A stretch of DNA of 64,000 nucleotides from Falsochrobactrum ovis (GTDB lineage: Bacteria > Pseudomonadota > Alphaproteobacteria > Rhizobiales > Rhizobiaceae). The position numbers and the translations under genes were made by a program. Where the stretch lies: assembly GCF_003259955.1 (NCBI RefSeq), contig NZ_QLMK01000004.1, forward strand, positions 62,001 to 126,000. The letters are read 5' to 3'. Position 1 is the stretch's first letter. Every line of letters begins with the position of its first letter. Under the pieces are notes generated by a model. The model was not told where the DNA came from and made no database searches. It worked only from the letters and a program-made list of their open reading frames with translations. This document shows, piece after piece, positions 16,441-24,918 of the stretch.

Positions 16441-17121
16441 GCTTATTCAGTTATTTCTGCGCAGATACTATTTTTGAGCGCGTGCGCTGTGCTGGCCATA
16501 GCGGCTACGCCAGTAAATGCGCAAACCAAATCTCCCTCATCTTCGGAATTTAAAGCACCTCTTACAGCGGTTTATCGGGACAGAGATATTGCTCAAGGGG
16601 CTAACGATCGTGCGGATCAATCATCTCAGGAACCAACATCTGATGAACGATTGGATCTACTTTTTTCCGAACTCAAACGCACCCGCAATGAGGCTAAAGC
16701 CAAACGCATAGCCGTCCAAATCAATCGCATTTGGTCACATTCCGGGAGTGCCACCATAGACTTGCTTATGCAATGGGCAAATGCGGCAATGCTTGAGCGT
16801 CGCTATACCGCCGCGCTTGATTTTCTCAACGAATCAATAGGCCTTGATCCTGATTATGCCGAGGCGTGGAACCGGCGCGCCGCAGTCTATTTTCTGCTCA
16901 ATGATTATGCGCGCTCCATGTATGACATCAACAAGACGCTCGAACTTGAACCGCGCCATTATGGTGCACTGGCAGGAATGGCAGAAATCCTGCGCGCCCG
17001 CGGCTTCAAAGAACAGGCTATGAAAGCCTATGAGAAAGTTCTTCAAATCAATCCAATGATGCGTGACGCGCAAAAAAGCTTTATTGAGTTGACGGAAGAG
17101 CTGACCGATACGCGCACCTGA
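16420..17121 (+). CDS. Exported tetratricopeptide-repeat protein
   Basis: 233 residues. A signal peptide spans about 1-33 (hydrophobic AYSVISAQILFLSACAVLAI, likely cut after VNA). A low-complexity polar linker follows, and then TPR-type helical repeats in the C-terminal half, for example YTAALDFLNESIGLDPDYAE, AEAWNRRAAVYFLLNDYARS and KEQAMKAYEKVLQINPMMRD. TPR domains mediate protein contacts; the partner is unknown and the location should be periplasmic. The start at 16420 lies inside the rpmJ terminator hairpin. It is convergent with pyk across a shared terminator. Confidence 0.82.
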   Translation: MRLRNVFAYSVISAQILFLSACAVLAIAATPVNAQTKSPSSSEFKAPLTAVYRDRDIAQGANDRADQSSQEPTSDERLDLLFSELKRTRNEAKAKRIAVQINRIWSHSGSATIDLLMQWANAAMLERRYTAALDFLNESIGLDPDYAEAWNRRAAVYFLLNDYARSMYDINKTLELEPRHYGALAGMAEILRARGFKEQAMKAYEKVLQINPMMRDAQKSFIELTEELTDTRT

Positions 17122-17133
17122 TAAGCACAAACA

Positions 17134-17160
17134 AAAATGCGCCCCGAAAGGCGCATTTCT
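17134..17160. terminator. Bidirectional terminator between TPR gene and pyk
   Basis: AAATGCGCC (17135-17143), loop CCGAAA, GGCGCATTT (17150-17158), with A/T tracts on both sides. Confidence 0.88.
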
Positions 17161-17181
17161 ATTTCATAACAATCTAGCCTA

Positions 17182-18618
17182 TCAGCTGGCCGACTGGCCA
17201 TCCGCACCGATGTAAGCGATGCGCAGCATATTGGTTGCGCCCGGTGTTCCGAATGGCACACCCGCCGTAATAATAATGCGATCACCGGCTTCAGCGAATT
17301 TCTCCGTGAAGGCAATTTTACAGGCGTGATCAACCATGCCTTCCAGCTCGTCAGCATCATGGGTAACAACACAATGCAGGCCCCACACCAAAGACAATCG
17401 ACGCGCAGTATCCACAACTGGCGATAGCGCGATGATTGGCGTGCTCGGACGCTCGCGCGCCGCACGCAGGCCCGTCGTTCCCGATGCCGTATAAGTGACA
17501 ATCGCTGACAGACGCAGTGTTTCAGCAATCTGACGCGCCGCAAGTGAAATTGCATCCGCGCCGGTTGGCTCTGGAATTCCGCGCTGCGCATCAATAATAT
17601 TCGGATAGGTTGGATCACGCTCCACCTTTTCCGCAATCCGGTTCATGGTCGCTACCGCTTCGACCGGATATTGGCCCGATGCGGATTCAGCCGATAGCAT
17701 GATCGCATCCGCACCCTCAAAAACGGCTGTTGCAACGTCTGAAACTTCCGCACGTGTCGGCACAGGCGCGGAAATCATGGATTCCAGCATTTGTGTGGCC
17801 ACGACGACTGGCTTACCAGCACGACGTGCTTTACGCGTGATTTGTTTCTGAATTCCCGGCACGCTTTCCAGCGGCATTTCGACGCCAAGATCACCCCGTG
17901 CAACCATCAAAGCGTCGGACAGTTCAATAATTTCATCCAATCGCGTTACCGCCTGTGGCTTTTCAATCTTCGACATCAAGCCAACTTTGCCGCGTGAAAT
18001 CTTACGCACCTCAACCAGATCTTCTGGGCGCTGAATAAATGATAATGCCACCCAGTCGATATCTTCTTTGAGTACGGCCTCAAGATCTTTATGATCTTTT
18101 TCCGTCAACGCACCAACACCCAGCGTGGTGTCAGGAAGGCTCACACCTTTACGGTCTGAAATATGGGTGCCTGAAATCACCTTACAACGTATGGATTTGC
18201 CATCGCATTCTTCAGCGACCAGGTGCAAGCGCCCATCATCGACCAGCAGCCGGTGTCCCGGCTGAACTGCTTCAAGAATTTCCGGATGAGGAAGGAAAAC
18301 GCGATTTTCATCACCGGGCGCTTCATTGTTGTCAAAGGTGAATGTCTGGCCGGCAGAGAGCTCAGCCTTGGTGTCTTTGAACTTGCCCACACGCAACTTC
18401 GGACCTTGCAAATCCGCAAGAATGCCAATCGGCCGACCGATTTCTTTCTCCACGTTCCGGATACGCTGCACGAGCGTACGCATCAGATCGTGATCTGCAT
18501 GGCTCATATTAATACGAAAAACATCTGCTCCGGCCTCGAAAAGCTGACGGATGACTGATTCTTCACCAGAGGCCGGACCCAGAGTGGCGAGAATCTTGAC
18601 CTTGCGGTTGCGCTTCAT
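17182..18618 (-). CDS. pyk: Pyruvate kinase
   Basis: Final glycolytic step, PEP + ADP to pyruvate + ATP. It has 478 residues. N-terminal RKVKILATLGPASGEESVIR and DVFRINMSHAD begin the TIM barrel. ADLQGPKLRVGKF lies near 68-80, the catalytic lysine region MSKIEKPQAV near 217, and metal-binding VARGDLGVEMP near 243-253. The C-terminal allosteric domain is complete. It shares a 4-bp ATGA overlap with the preceding stop of the DUF1036 gene, so both are one transcription unit with DUF1036 first. Confidence 0.97.
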   Translation of the reverse strand: MKRNRKVKILATLGPASGEESVIRQLFEAGADVFRINMSHADHDLMRTLVQRIRNVEKEIGRPIGILADLQGPKLRVGKFKDTKAELSAGQTFTFDNNEAPGDENRVFLPHPEILEAVQPGHRLLVDDGRLHLVAEECDGKSIRCKVISGTHISDRKGVSLPDTTLGVGALTEKDHKDLEAVLKEDIDWVALSFIQRPEDLVEVRKISRGKVGLMSKIEKPQAVTRLDEIIELSDALMVARGDLGVEMPLESVPGIQKQITRKARRAGKPVVVATQMLESMISAPVPTRAEVSDVATAVFEGADAIMLSAESASGQYPVEAVATMNRIAEKVERDPTYPNIIDAQRGIPEPTGADAISLAARQIAETLRLSAIVTYTASGTTGLRAARERPSTPIIALSPVVDTARRLSLVWGLHCVVTHDADELEGMVDHACKIAFTEKFAEAGDRIIITAGVPFGTPGATNMLRIAYIGADGQSAS

Positions 18619-19076
18619 TGATTATTCGTTCCTGTAACAGTGGGGGTTTCTAACGGCGTTTCATCGGTGAGCTGTACCATCCAGCTCGATTGTTCCCCGG
18701 TATCATATTCTTGGAAACCATTGCGCTGAAAGCCGCGTGCAAAGCAGTCCTTGACGCCGGTGATACGGAATTCGTTTTCTGCAACACACATATTAACTTT
18801 ACCTTCCCAGCGTCCCCCGCCCTGGGAATCTTCAGCATATAAATAATAAAAACGGGACGTTAGCGGGCCTTCAATGAGCGTTTTGCACGTCGAGCCATCA
18901 ATATGCCACCAGCCCTCTGTCACCCAGCCTGCTTTCGCACGGTAACCAACAGCTACACCGACAAGGTTCTGTGTCGAGTTACACACTCGAAAATCGGCAT
19001 GTGCTTCCATGGACGTCATGCCTATTGCGCTACTTACGACGCTGATAAACAATCCACACAACAACGGAAGTCGCAT
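18615..19076 (-). CDS. DUF1036 family exported protein
   Basis: 153 residues from ATG at 19076, selected because AAGGAG lies just upstream. Residues 1-28 form a signal peptide (MRLPLLCGLFISVVSSAIGM). The mature part begins ADFRVCNSTQNLVGVAVGYR and contains WVTEGWWHIDGSTC and YLYAEDSQGG, the usual DUF1036 pattern, with conserved cysteines that may form disulphides. The role is unknown. It overlaps pyk by four bases, an arrangement I recall from other Rhizobiales; the link to pyruvate kinase may be only translational coupling. Confidence 0.87.
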   Translation of the reverse strand: MRLPLLCGLFISVVSSAIGMTSMEAHADFRVCNSTQNLVGVAVGYRAKAGWVTEGWWHIDGSTCKTLIEGPLTSRFYYLYAEDSQGGGRWEGKVNMCVAENEFRITGVKDCFARGFQRNGFQEYDTGEQSSWMVQLTDETPLETPTVTGTNNQ

Positions 19077-19307
19077 TCGCTGAACTCCTTCAGCCTGCAA
19101 TCGCTTTTGTCTCACGCAAGGAAATCCTCTTTGATCGATCTCTTTTCGGCAGTTTCGCTTGTGATGTCAACGCAATCCCTTAGACAACCTATAAGATGGT
19201 AGCAGAATGATGATTGCAATCTCGACTTTCTCATGACAGAGCGCAACTAAGCTTTCGTATTTTAAGCCTTATTCCAGTCAATCAGGAAACATCTTCGGGA
19301 AATATTC

Positions 19308-20093
19308 ATGTCATTTTCTGCTGTTCATACAATCGAAGGCGATACAAAGCTGGGGCTGCTTCTGACCGCAGACCATGCTCGGCGCGATGTTCCTGCGGAA
19401 TATGGAACGCTGGGCCTCGCCAAAAACCAGTTCGACCGACATATAGCTTATGATATCGGCGTTGAAGAACTCACCAAAAATCTAGCGGCCCGAATCAACG
19501 CACCTGCCGTAATGGCGGGTTTTTCACGTCTGCTGATTGATCCCAATCGTGGCGAAGATGATCCAACTCTCATCATGCAGCTTTCGGACGGTGCTGTCAT
19601 ATCGGGCAACTATCCCATGAGTTCAAAAGAAAGAGAACGCCAGCTTAACAATTTCTATCGCCCCTATCATGAAACAATTGGCCAGTTCAGTGAACAAATC
19701 AACCAAAATGCTGCCAGAGCACCCTTCATTGTCGCTATTCACTCTTTCACACCACGCTGGAAAAACACCACTCGCCCTTGGCATATAGGATTGCTTTGGG
19801 ATAATGACCCGCGCGCTGTTACCCCTCTGCTTAAAATGCTCCGAGATGACCCTGATTTGATTGTCGGTAATAATGAGCCCTACGATGGCGCTTTGCGTAA
19901 TGACGCTCTCTACCGACATGCAACGGCCAAGGGCTTCCCCCATGTCCTTATTGAAATCAGACAAGACCTGATAGCCGATAGCGCCGGGGCGGATCACTGG
20001 GCGAAACGTCTGGCACCAATGCTATTAAAGATAAACAATCTGCCAGAGGTGCATGAAATACGTCATTATGGCTCCCGCACGGATCACATCTGA
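19308..20093 (+). CDS. N-formylglutamate amidohydrolase family protein
   Basis: 261-residue protein of the HutG/N-formylglutamate amidohydrolase family, zinc hydrolases that release formate from N-formylglutamate at the end of one histidine-degradation route. Seen: LGLLLTADHARRDVPAEYGT (about 12-31, with the conserved DHA/R pattern), GFSRLLIDPNRGEDDPTLIM (about 68-87), IVAIHSFTP (about 144) and HVLIEIRQDLI near 220-230. No hut genes accompany it, so the substrate could be another N-acylated amino acid. It is a single gene upstream of gapR. Confidence 0.85.
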   Translation: MSFSAVHTIEGDTKLGLLLTADHARRDVPAEYGTLGLAKNQFDRHIAYDIGVEELTKNLAARINAPAVMAGFSRLLIDPNRGEDDPTLIMQLSDGAVISGNYPMSSKERERQLNNFYRPYHETIGQFSEQINQNAARAPFIVAIHSFTPRWKNTTRPWHIGLLWDNDPRAVTPLLKMLRDDPDLIVGNNEPYDGALRNDALYRHATAKGFPHVLIEIRQDLIADSAGADHWAKRLAPMLLKINNLPEVHEIRHYGSRTDHI

Positions 20094-20295
20094 ATTTCAT
20101 CGCCGACTTTGCGACTTATTTATTCACTTTGCCCGCTATCCACAGGGGCAAAATCAACAAAACCTGCCAGAAGGACAAAAAGCCCTTAAATTGGCCTCCG
20201 ACTCGCCAGACAAACATTTGCAACTTTCGGTTCCTGCCGTAATCCATTAACTGAACGCAACTGTCGGCATAAATCGACTTAAATTGGAGAAACCC

Positions 20296-20556
20296 GTGAG
20301 CGACGACATCACCAATGAAGCCCAGACCATTGCCGTTGGCCAGCTTCGCGCATTCATTGAACGCATCGAACGTCTTGAAGAAGAAAAAAAGACCATCGGC
20401 GACGATATCAAGGAAGTCTATGCAGAATTGAAAGGTTCCGGGTTTGACAGCAAGATCGTAAGGACCATTATTCGCTTACGTAAAAAAGAGGATCATGAAC
20501 GTCAGGAAGAGGAAGCCGTTCTCCAGCTTTATATGGATGCACTCGGCATGAGATAA
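20296..20556 (+). CDS. gapR: Nucleoid-associated protein GapR (DUF2312)
   Basis: 86-residue DNA-binding protein. In Caulobacter, GapR binds overtwisted AT-rich DNA ahead of replication and transcription and helps topoisomerases. It begins [20 protein letters not shown] and then has a long helix/coiled coil, [40 protein letters not shown] follows (the DNA-contacting part), and the acidic C-terminal helix [14 protein letters not shown] ends the protein. The length and sequence order match DUF2312. The start is GTG at 20296 with GGAG six bases upstream; an earlier TTG at 20284 overlaps that site and is unlikely. Confidence 0.92.
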   Translation: MSDDITNEAQTIAVGQLRAFIERIERLEEEKKTIGDDIKEVYAELKGSGFDSKIVRTIIRLRKKEDHERQEEEAVLQLYMDALGMR

Positions 20557-20637
20557 TTGGGAACACCTCTTCCATAATCTTGCGTGAAACATAATTACGC
20601 AATCAAAGAAGACGATGAGCCAGCGCAACTGGAAGGC

Positions 20638-22452
20638 TTAGCCTTCCAGTTCTTCCCTTAGCAATTCCAGCTCGAGCCACTCTTCTTCCATTGCTGAATG
20701 TTCAGCCCGCTTTTTCTCAAGAAGGTCTGCCGTCTTAGCAAAAAGCTCCGGATCTTTGCTGTAAAGCTGTGGGTCAGCAAATCTTTCTTCAAGCTTAGCT
20801 ATTTCTTCTGCCAGAGTTTCCATTTTGCCCGGCAGGGTTTCAAGCGCAAATTTTTGCTTATAGGAAAGCTTGCGCTTTTCCTCGCGTTTTGGCTGGGCAA
20901 TAGCGCCAGTTTTTGCCTCGCTGCGATCAGCTCCCGCCTTCACATTTCGCCGCGCTAGCGCTTGCTCTTTACGCTGCGCCATCATGTCAGCATAGCCGCC
21001 AGCATATTCGAGCCAGTTGCCGTCACCCTCGGGTGCGATCACCGAAGTCACGGTACGATCAAGAAAATCGCGATCATGGCTCACCAAGATTACCGTACCC
21101 GGAAAACCTGCCACGAGTTCCTGCAAAAGATCGAGCGTTTCCATATCGAGATCATTGGTCGGCTCATCAAGAATGAGCAGGTTGGCTGGCCGGGCCAACA
21201 CACGCGCAAGCATCAGCCGTGCCCTTTCGCCACCCGAAAGCTCACGTATCGGTGTGCGAGCCTGTTCCGGCTGAAAGAGAAAGTCCTTCATATAGGATAC
21301 AACATGACGCTGTTCGCCATTGACAATCAAGCTCTCTCCGCGCCCATCTGTGAGATAATGCGCCAATGTGTCGTCGAGATTGAGCCCCTCGCGCTTCTGG
21401 TCAAGCTCAGCAATTTCCAGATTAACACCGAGCCGCAGGGTTCCCGCATCCGGTTCCAGCTTCCCTGTCAAAAGCGATAGAAGCGTCGTCTTGCCAGCGC
21501 CATTAGGCCCCACAAGTCCAATACGATCACCGCGCTGCACACGTATGGAAAAGTTCTTGACCAGCTCGCGCTCACCAAAGGCTTTGCACAGTCCTTTTGC
21601 CTCAATAACAAGCTTGCCCGATTCTTTGGAATCGCTTGCGGCCATCACCGCGCTGCCCTGCGCTTTGCGATAATTGCGAAATTCGGCGCGCATATTATGC
21701 AGTTCACCCAACCGGCGCATATTGCGCTTACGCCGTGCGGTGACGCCATAACGCAGCCAATGTTCTTCCCGGGCGATCTGGCGACCAAGCTTATGCAAAT
21801 CCCGCTCTTCTTCTTCGAGAACCTTATCGCGCCATTCTTCGAAATGAGCGAAACTCTGCTCGATGCGTCGGGTGACCCCACGATCAAGCCACACGGTCGA
21901 ACGACTGACATTCTCTAAAAATCGCCTGTCATGCGAAATTAATACAATCGCGGAGCGGATTTGGCGTAACTCATCTTCCAGCCATTCGATCGTGGTCAGA
22001 TCCAAATGGTTGGTCGGCTCATCCAGCAATAGTACATCCGGCTGCGGTGCAATCACCCGTGCAAGGGCAGCCCGTCGCGCCTCCCCACCTGAAAGGTGCT
22101 CGGGCTTTTCCTCACCGGTCAGCCCCAGATGTTCAAGCAGATAGGACACCCTATAGAGATCATCCGCAGGCCCAAGCCCTGCTTCAACATAGGCGCGCAC
22201 ATTGGCATAATTGTCGAGATCCGGCACCTGAGGGAGATAGCGTATTGTAGCGCCAGGATGTTTAAAAATATCACCCGATGTCGGCTCTACCATTCCAGCC
22301 GCAATTTTTAGCAAAGTAGATTTGCCCGAACCATTACGTCCGACCAGCGCAATACGATCGCCTTCGCCGACAGAAAGTGCGGCCTCTTCCAGCAGCGGCG
22401 TGCCGCCAAAGGTGAGTTTAATTTCATCTAATCGAAGAAGCGGTGGTGCCAT
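20638..22452 (-). CDS. ABC-F family ATPase (Uup-like)
   Basis: 604-residue soluble protein with two ABC ATPase domains and no membrane segments. Domain 1 has Walker A ALVGRNGSGKSTLLKIAAG (about 35-53) and signature HLSGGEARRAALARV with Walker B VLLLDEPTNHLDL. A linker follows (about 195-275, with ARRKRNMRRLGELH). Domain 2 has GLVGPNGAGKTTLLSLLTG (about 312) and ELSGGERARLMLARV with LLILDEPTNDLDM. A C-terminal coiled coil (about 540-604) resembles the Uup DNA-binding end. ABC-F proteins act on ribosomes or replication/recombination structures; the C-terminal coiled coil favours Uup. Confidence 0.92.
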   Translation of the reverse strand: MAPPLLRLDEIKLTFGGTPLLEEAALSVGEGDRIALVGRNGSGKSTLLKIAAGMVEPTSGDIFKHPGATIRYLPQVPDLDNYANVRAYVEAGLGPADDLYRVSYLLEHLGLTGEEKPEHLSGGEARRAALARVIAPQPDVLLLDEPTNHLDLTTIEWLEDELRQIRSAIVLISHDRRFLENVSRSTVWLDRGVTRRIEQSFAHFEEWRDKVLEEEERDLHKLGRQIAREEHWLRYGVTARRKRNMRRLGELHNMRAEFRNYRKAQGSAVMAASDSKESGKLVIEAKGLCKAFGERELVKNFSIRVQRGDRIGLVGPNGAGKTTLLSLLTGKLEPDAGTLRLGVNLEIAELDQKREGLNLDDTLAHYLTDGRGESLIVNGEQRHVVSYMKDFLFQPEQARTPIRELSGGERARLMLARVLARPANLLILDEPTNDLDMETLDLLQELVAGFPGTVILVSHDRDFLDRTVTSVIAPEGDGNWLEYAGGYADMMAQRKEQALARRNVKAGADRSEAKTGAIAQPKREEKRKLSYKQKFALETLPGKMETLAEEIAKLEERFADPQLYSKDPELFAKTADLLEKKRAEHSAMEEEWLELELLREELEG

Positions 22453-22533
22453 GGTTCTCTTTGCAATTGTCGATAAATATTTGTCCGCTTGTCGGCGACA
22501 ATTTGGATTCTGTCAAATGCTGATACAAAAACA

Positions 22534-22566
22534 AACAGGCTGGGAAATCCCAGCCTGCTCAAAAAT
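22534..22566 (-). terminator. Terminator downstream of the glycine-zipper lipoprotein
   Basis: CAGGCTGGGA (22536-22545), loop AA, TCCCAGCCTG (22548-22557). On the minus strand it is followed by TTTGTTTTTG. Confidence 0.88.
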
Positions 22567-22580
22567 TCGTTTTCGCTTAG

Positions 22581-22625
22581 CTTAGTCACATGGCGCTTAG
22601 TCACATGGTGCTTAGTCACATGGCG
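22581..22625. repeat. Three tandem 15-bp units covering a stop codon
   Basis: CTTAGTCACATGGCG occurs three times in a row (22581-22595, 22596-22610 with one change, 22611-22625). On the minus strand each unit reads Ala-Pro-Cys-Asp-stop in the frame of the lipoprotein gene, so its last codons and stop are present three times in phase. Confidence 0.9.
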
Positions 22626-22896
22626 CTTCGTAAATACGACCGCGATTATCACGGTAGCGACAGTACTGAACACCATTACGGGTCTGGGCTGCACCAACCA
22701 AAGTACCAGCAACGCCACCGATAGCTGCACCGGCAAGTGCACCACGGCCGCTACCTGAAATAGCACCACCTGCGAGTGCGCCGAGGGCTGCACCACCAAC
22801 ACCGTAACCGGCTGTCCGCTTTTCCGATGTCGTGCATGCTGTCATCGAAAGCGCAGCGACGCCGATAATTGCGATCATGGAAAGACGTGATTTCAT
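22612..22896 (-). CDS. Glycine-zipper outer-membrane lipoprotein
   Basis: 94 residues. It has a lipoprotein signal MKSRLSMIAIIGVAALSMTAC with the lipid-accepting Cys at about 21. A glycine-zipper segment follows (about 30-69: GYGVGGAALGALAGGAISGS and GRGALAGAAIGGVAGTLVGA), as in YMGG-type or 17-kDa-antigen-like small envelope proteins. A short C-terminal domain with two cysteines (QYCRYRDNRGRIYEAPCD) ends it. Such zippers insert in or pack against membranes; the exact role is unknown. The stop lies in a tandem repeat that provides two further in-frame stops. Confidence 0.83.
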   Translation of the reverse strand: MKSRLSMIAIIGVAALSMTACTTSEKRTAGYGVGGAALGALAGGAISGSGRGALAGAAIGGVAGTLVGAAQTRNGVQYCRYRDNRGRIYEAPCD

Positions 22897-23038
22897 GAAA
22901 CAATCTCCTGTTAAGAGCTGACCGACTTTGTGTTCCCAATTTCGGCGTGAGTAGACGATCCGCTTAGACCTTACAATACAAATTGCGTGTAATCGTCAAG
23001 ACAATTCAAACGGTAATGTCATCATCCACCGCGAGAGC

Positions 23039-23674
23039 CTATACCAACTTCATACTTGCAACAAGTATTGCTAGGCCGGAACGCATAGATAGCTGAAGGG
23101 TTCCATCTACCACGTTGGAAACTGTCCACGAAGATCCAAACGGCACACTCACATTATTTAACGGCCATTGAGCATTTGTGATCGTAAGCCCTTCTAAAGC
23201 CGTGAAATTTATCACGCTAAACAGACAACCACTATCAAAATCATAAGTAAAATTACCGGGAACGAGTGGCCACGCTTCCTCAATTCCGCTGGTAAGAAAA
23301 AGCTGTCGCCCTTTTGCCGCCTGACTGGTCGCCATGGTTAAATGCAGCAATGTGTGATCGGTGCGCTCTCCACCAAAAGCACCCGCCATAATGACTTTTG
23401 TGGCTCCGCGCGCATAGGCTGCTTCAAGGGCGAGCTCACCATCTGTCATATCTTTGGCTGCCGGAAAGCTTTGCTTTGGCACATGAGAAAATTGCTGGCT
23501 ATATTCTTCGGTGGTGGAATCAAAATCACCCAACCAGAGTTCCGGCTCAACCCCAAGCCCCCGCGCATGGCGGATGCCCCCATCGGCTGCCAATATGCGT
23601 GAACCAGAGATCTGTCGCCTTAGTCGTTCAGTGACGACCAGATCGCCGCCCAAAAGTATAACAAAACTGCTCAT
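23039..23674 (-). CDS. thiN: Thiamine pyrophosphokinase
   Basis: Makes thiamine pyrophosphate from thiamine and ATP. From ATG 23674 the protein has 211 residues. MSSFVILLGGDLVVTERLRR and ILAADGGIRHARGLGVEPEL precede LWLGDFDSTTEE (about 53-64) with the conserved metal-binding aspartates, then FPAAKDMTDGELALEAA near 76-92 and GAFGGERTDHTLLHL near 104-118. All are thiamin pyrophosphokinase motifs. A GTG at 23689 is an alternative start. It is divergent from thiBPQ across the TPP riboswitch, so thiamine uptake and activation sit together. Confidence 0.92.
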   Translation of the reverse strand: MSSFVILLGGDLVVTERLRRQISGSRILAADGGIRHARGLGVEPELWLGDFDSTTEEYSQQFSHVPKQSFPAAKDMTDGELALEAAYARGATKVIMAGAFGGERTDHTLLHLTMATSQAAKGRQLFLTSGIEEAWPLVPGNFTYDFDSGCLFSVINFTALEGLTITNAQWPLNNVSVPFGSSWTVSNVVDGTLQLSMRSGLAILVASMKLV

Positions 23675-23767
23675 AGCCGCTAATATCACGCAGTAACGAA
23701 TACCGAAAGCCTTGATCAGGCGACACTCCCCTTGCCAGAAAAGTGTAAACCTCTATTATCTTCAATG

Positions 23768-23868
23768 CTCTAACGGGGTGCCATCCAAACTGAATGGCTG
23801 AGAGACCGTAACCGGTCAACCCGCTGAACCTGATCCGGTTTGTACCGGCGGAGGGATTAGATGCCGCT
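23768..23868 (+). promoter_or_regulatory. TPP riboswitch (THI box) controlling thiBPQ
   Basis: Conserved thi-box elements in order: ACGGGGTGCC (23773-23782), GGCTGAGAGA (23796-23805), ACCCGCTGAACCTGATC (from 23819) and the closing GGCGGAGGGATTAGA (about 23847-23861). It lies 52 bp upstream of thiB. The next segment can form GCCGC/GCGGC (23863-23883), a candidate expression platform before AAGAAGGAAG, the thiB ribosome site; this suggests control of translation by TPP. Confidence 0.95.
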
Positions 23869-23919
23869 CTTGACGGAATGCGGCGCATGCTCCCACCGCA
23901 GATAAGAAGGAAGTGCCCA

Positions 23920-24918
23920 ATGCGGCTTTTATCTTTGGTGGCTCTGTGTGCTACATTTGCTCTGGCATCCTTTGCACAGGCCAAAGAAAAACTAACCATT
24001 TATACCTATGATAGTTTTGTCTCTGAGTGGGGACCAGGGCCAAAAATCAAAGAGAACTTTGAGAAGGAATGCGATTGTGAACTTGAATGGGTCGCATCCG
24101 CTGATGGTGTCGCACTTCTCAACCGCCTGCGTCTGGAAGGCGGAACCCCCAAAGCTGATATCGTATTGGGTCTTGATACAAATCTGGCAGCAGAAGCTCG
24201 CGCGAGCGGCTTTTTCGCACCAAGCGAGGTTGATAAGTCCAATATTAATATCCCCGGGGATTTTAACGACGATATTTTTATTCCCTTTGATTACGGTTAT
24301 TTCGCCATTGTCTACGATTCCGAAAAACTGCCCAATCCGCCGCAGAGCCTGAAAGAACTGGTCGAAGGCGATCCTTCGCAGAAAATCGTAATTCAAGACC
24401 CACGAACCTCTACCCCCGGACTGGGAATGTTACTTTGGATAAAAGCGGTCTATGGGGATGAAGCAGCCGATGCATGGCAAAAGCTCCAGCGCCGAATCCT
24501 CACCGTTACTCCAGGTTGGTCGGAAGCCTATGGCCTTTTCACAAAGGGAGAGGCGCCAATGGTTCTTTCTTATACAACTTCCCCCGCCTACCACATGATC
24601 GCCGAAGATACTGACCGCTATAAAGCTTTGGCCTTTCCTGAGGGGCATTATCTGCAAATCGAACTGGCCGCACAAACCACAACGGGAGCCAAAAACCCGC
24701 TCGCCCAACAGTTTCTTTCTTTCATGACCGGGCCCGGCTTTCAGGATGTAATTCCGGAAACGAACTGGATGTTACCGGCAGGTAAAACGTCGCAGCCACT
24801 AAACGAAGCTTTCAGTAAGCTGCCCCAGCCTGAGAAAACGTTGTTATTTTCACCTGAAGAAGTGGCTGAACACCGCAAGGCATGGATCGATGAATGGCTA
24901 GCGGCCACTAGTAAATGA
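23920..24918 (+). CDS. thiB: Thiamine/TPP ABC transporter, substrate-binding protein
   Basis: Periplasmic binding protein for thiamine and its phosphates. It has 332 residues, starting at ATG 23920 after AGAAGGA. Signal peptide is [20 protein letters not shown], cut near AQA-KEK. The mature sequence begins [20 protein letters not shown], typical of TbpA/ThiB, with [15 protein letters not shown] near 85-99, [16 protein letters not shown] near 125-140 and the ligand-site region [17 protein letters not shown] near 190-206. It is the first gene of thiBPQ, behind the TPP riboswitch. It overlaps thiP by four bases. Confidence 0.95.
   Translation: MRLLSLVALCATFALASFAQAKEKLTIYTYDSFVSEWGPGPKIKENFEKECDCELEWVASADGVALLNRLRLEGGTPKADIVLGLDTNLAAEARASGFFAPSEVDKSNINIPGDFNDDIFIPFDYGYFAIVYDSEKLPNPPQSLKELVEGDPSQKIVIQDPRTSTPGLGMLLWIKAVYGDEAADAWQKLQRRILTVTPGWSEAYGLFTKGEAPMVLSYTTSPAYHMIAEDTDRYKALAFPEGHYLQIELAAQTTTGAKNPLAQQFLSFMTGPGFQDVIPETNWMLPAGKTSQPLNEAFSKLPQPEKTLLFSPEEVAEHRKAWIDEWLAATSK

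Noticed and set aside
22428-22802. Minus-strand frame with repeated KRHVTK text
   Set aside because: Out-of-frame reading of the 15-bp tandem repeat behind the lipoprotein gene.
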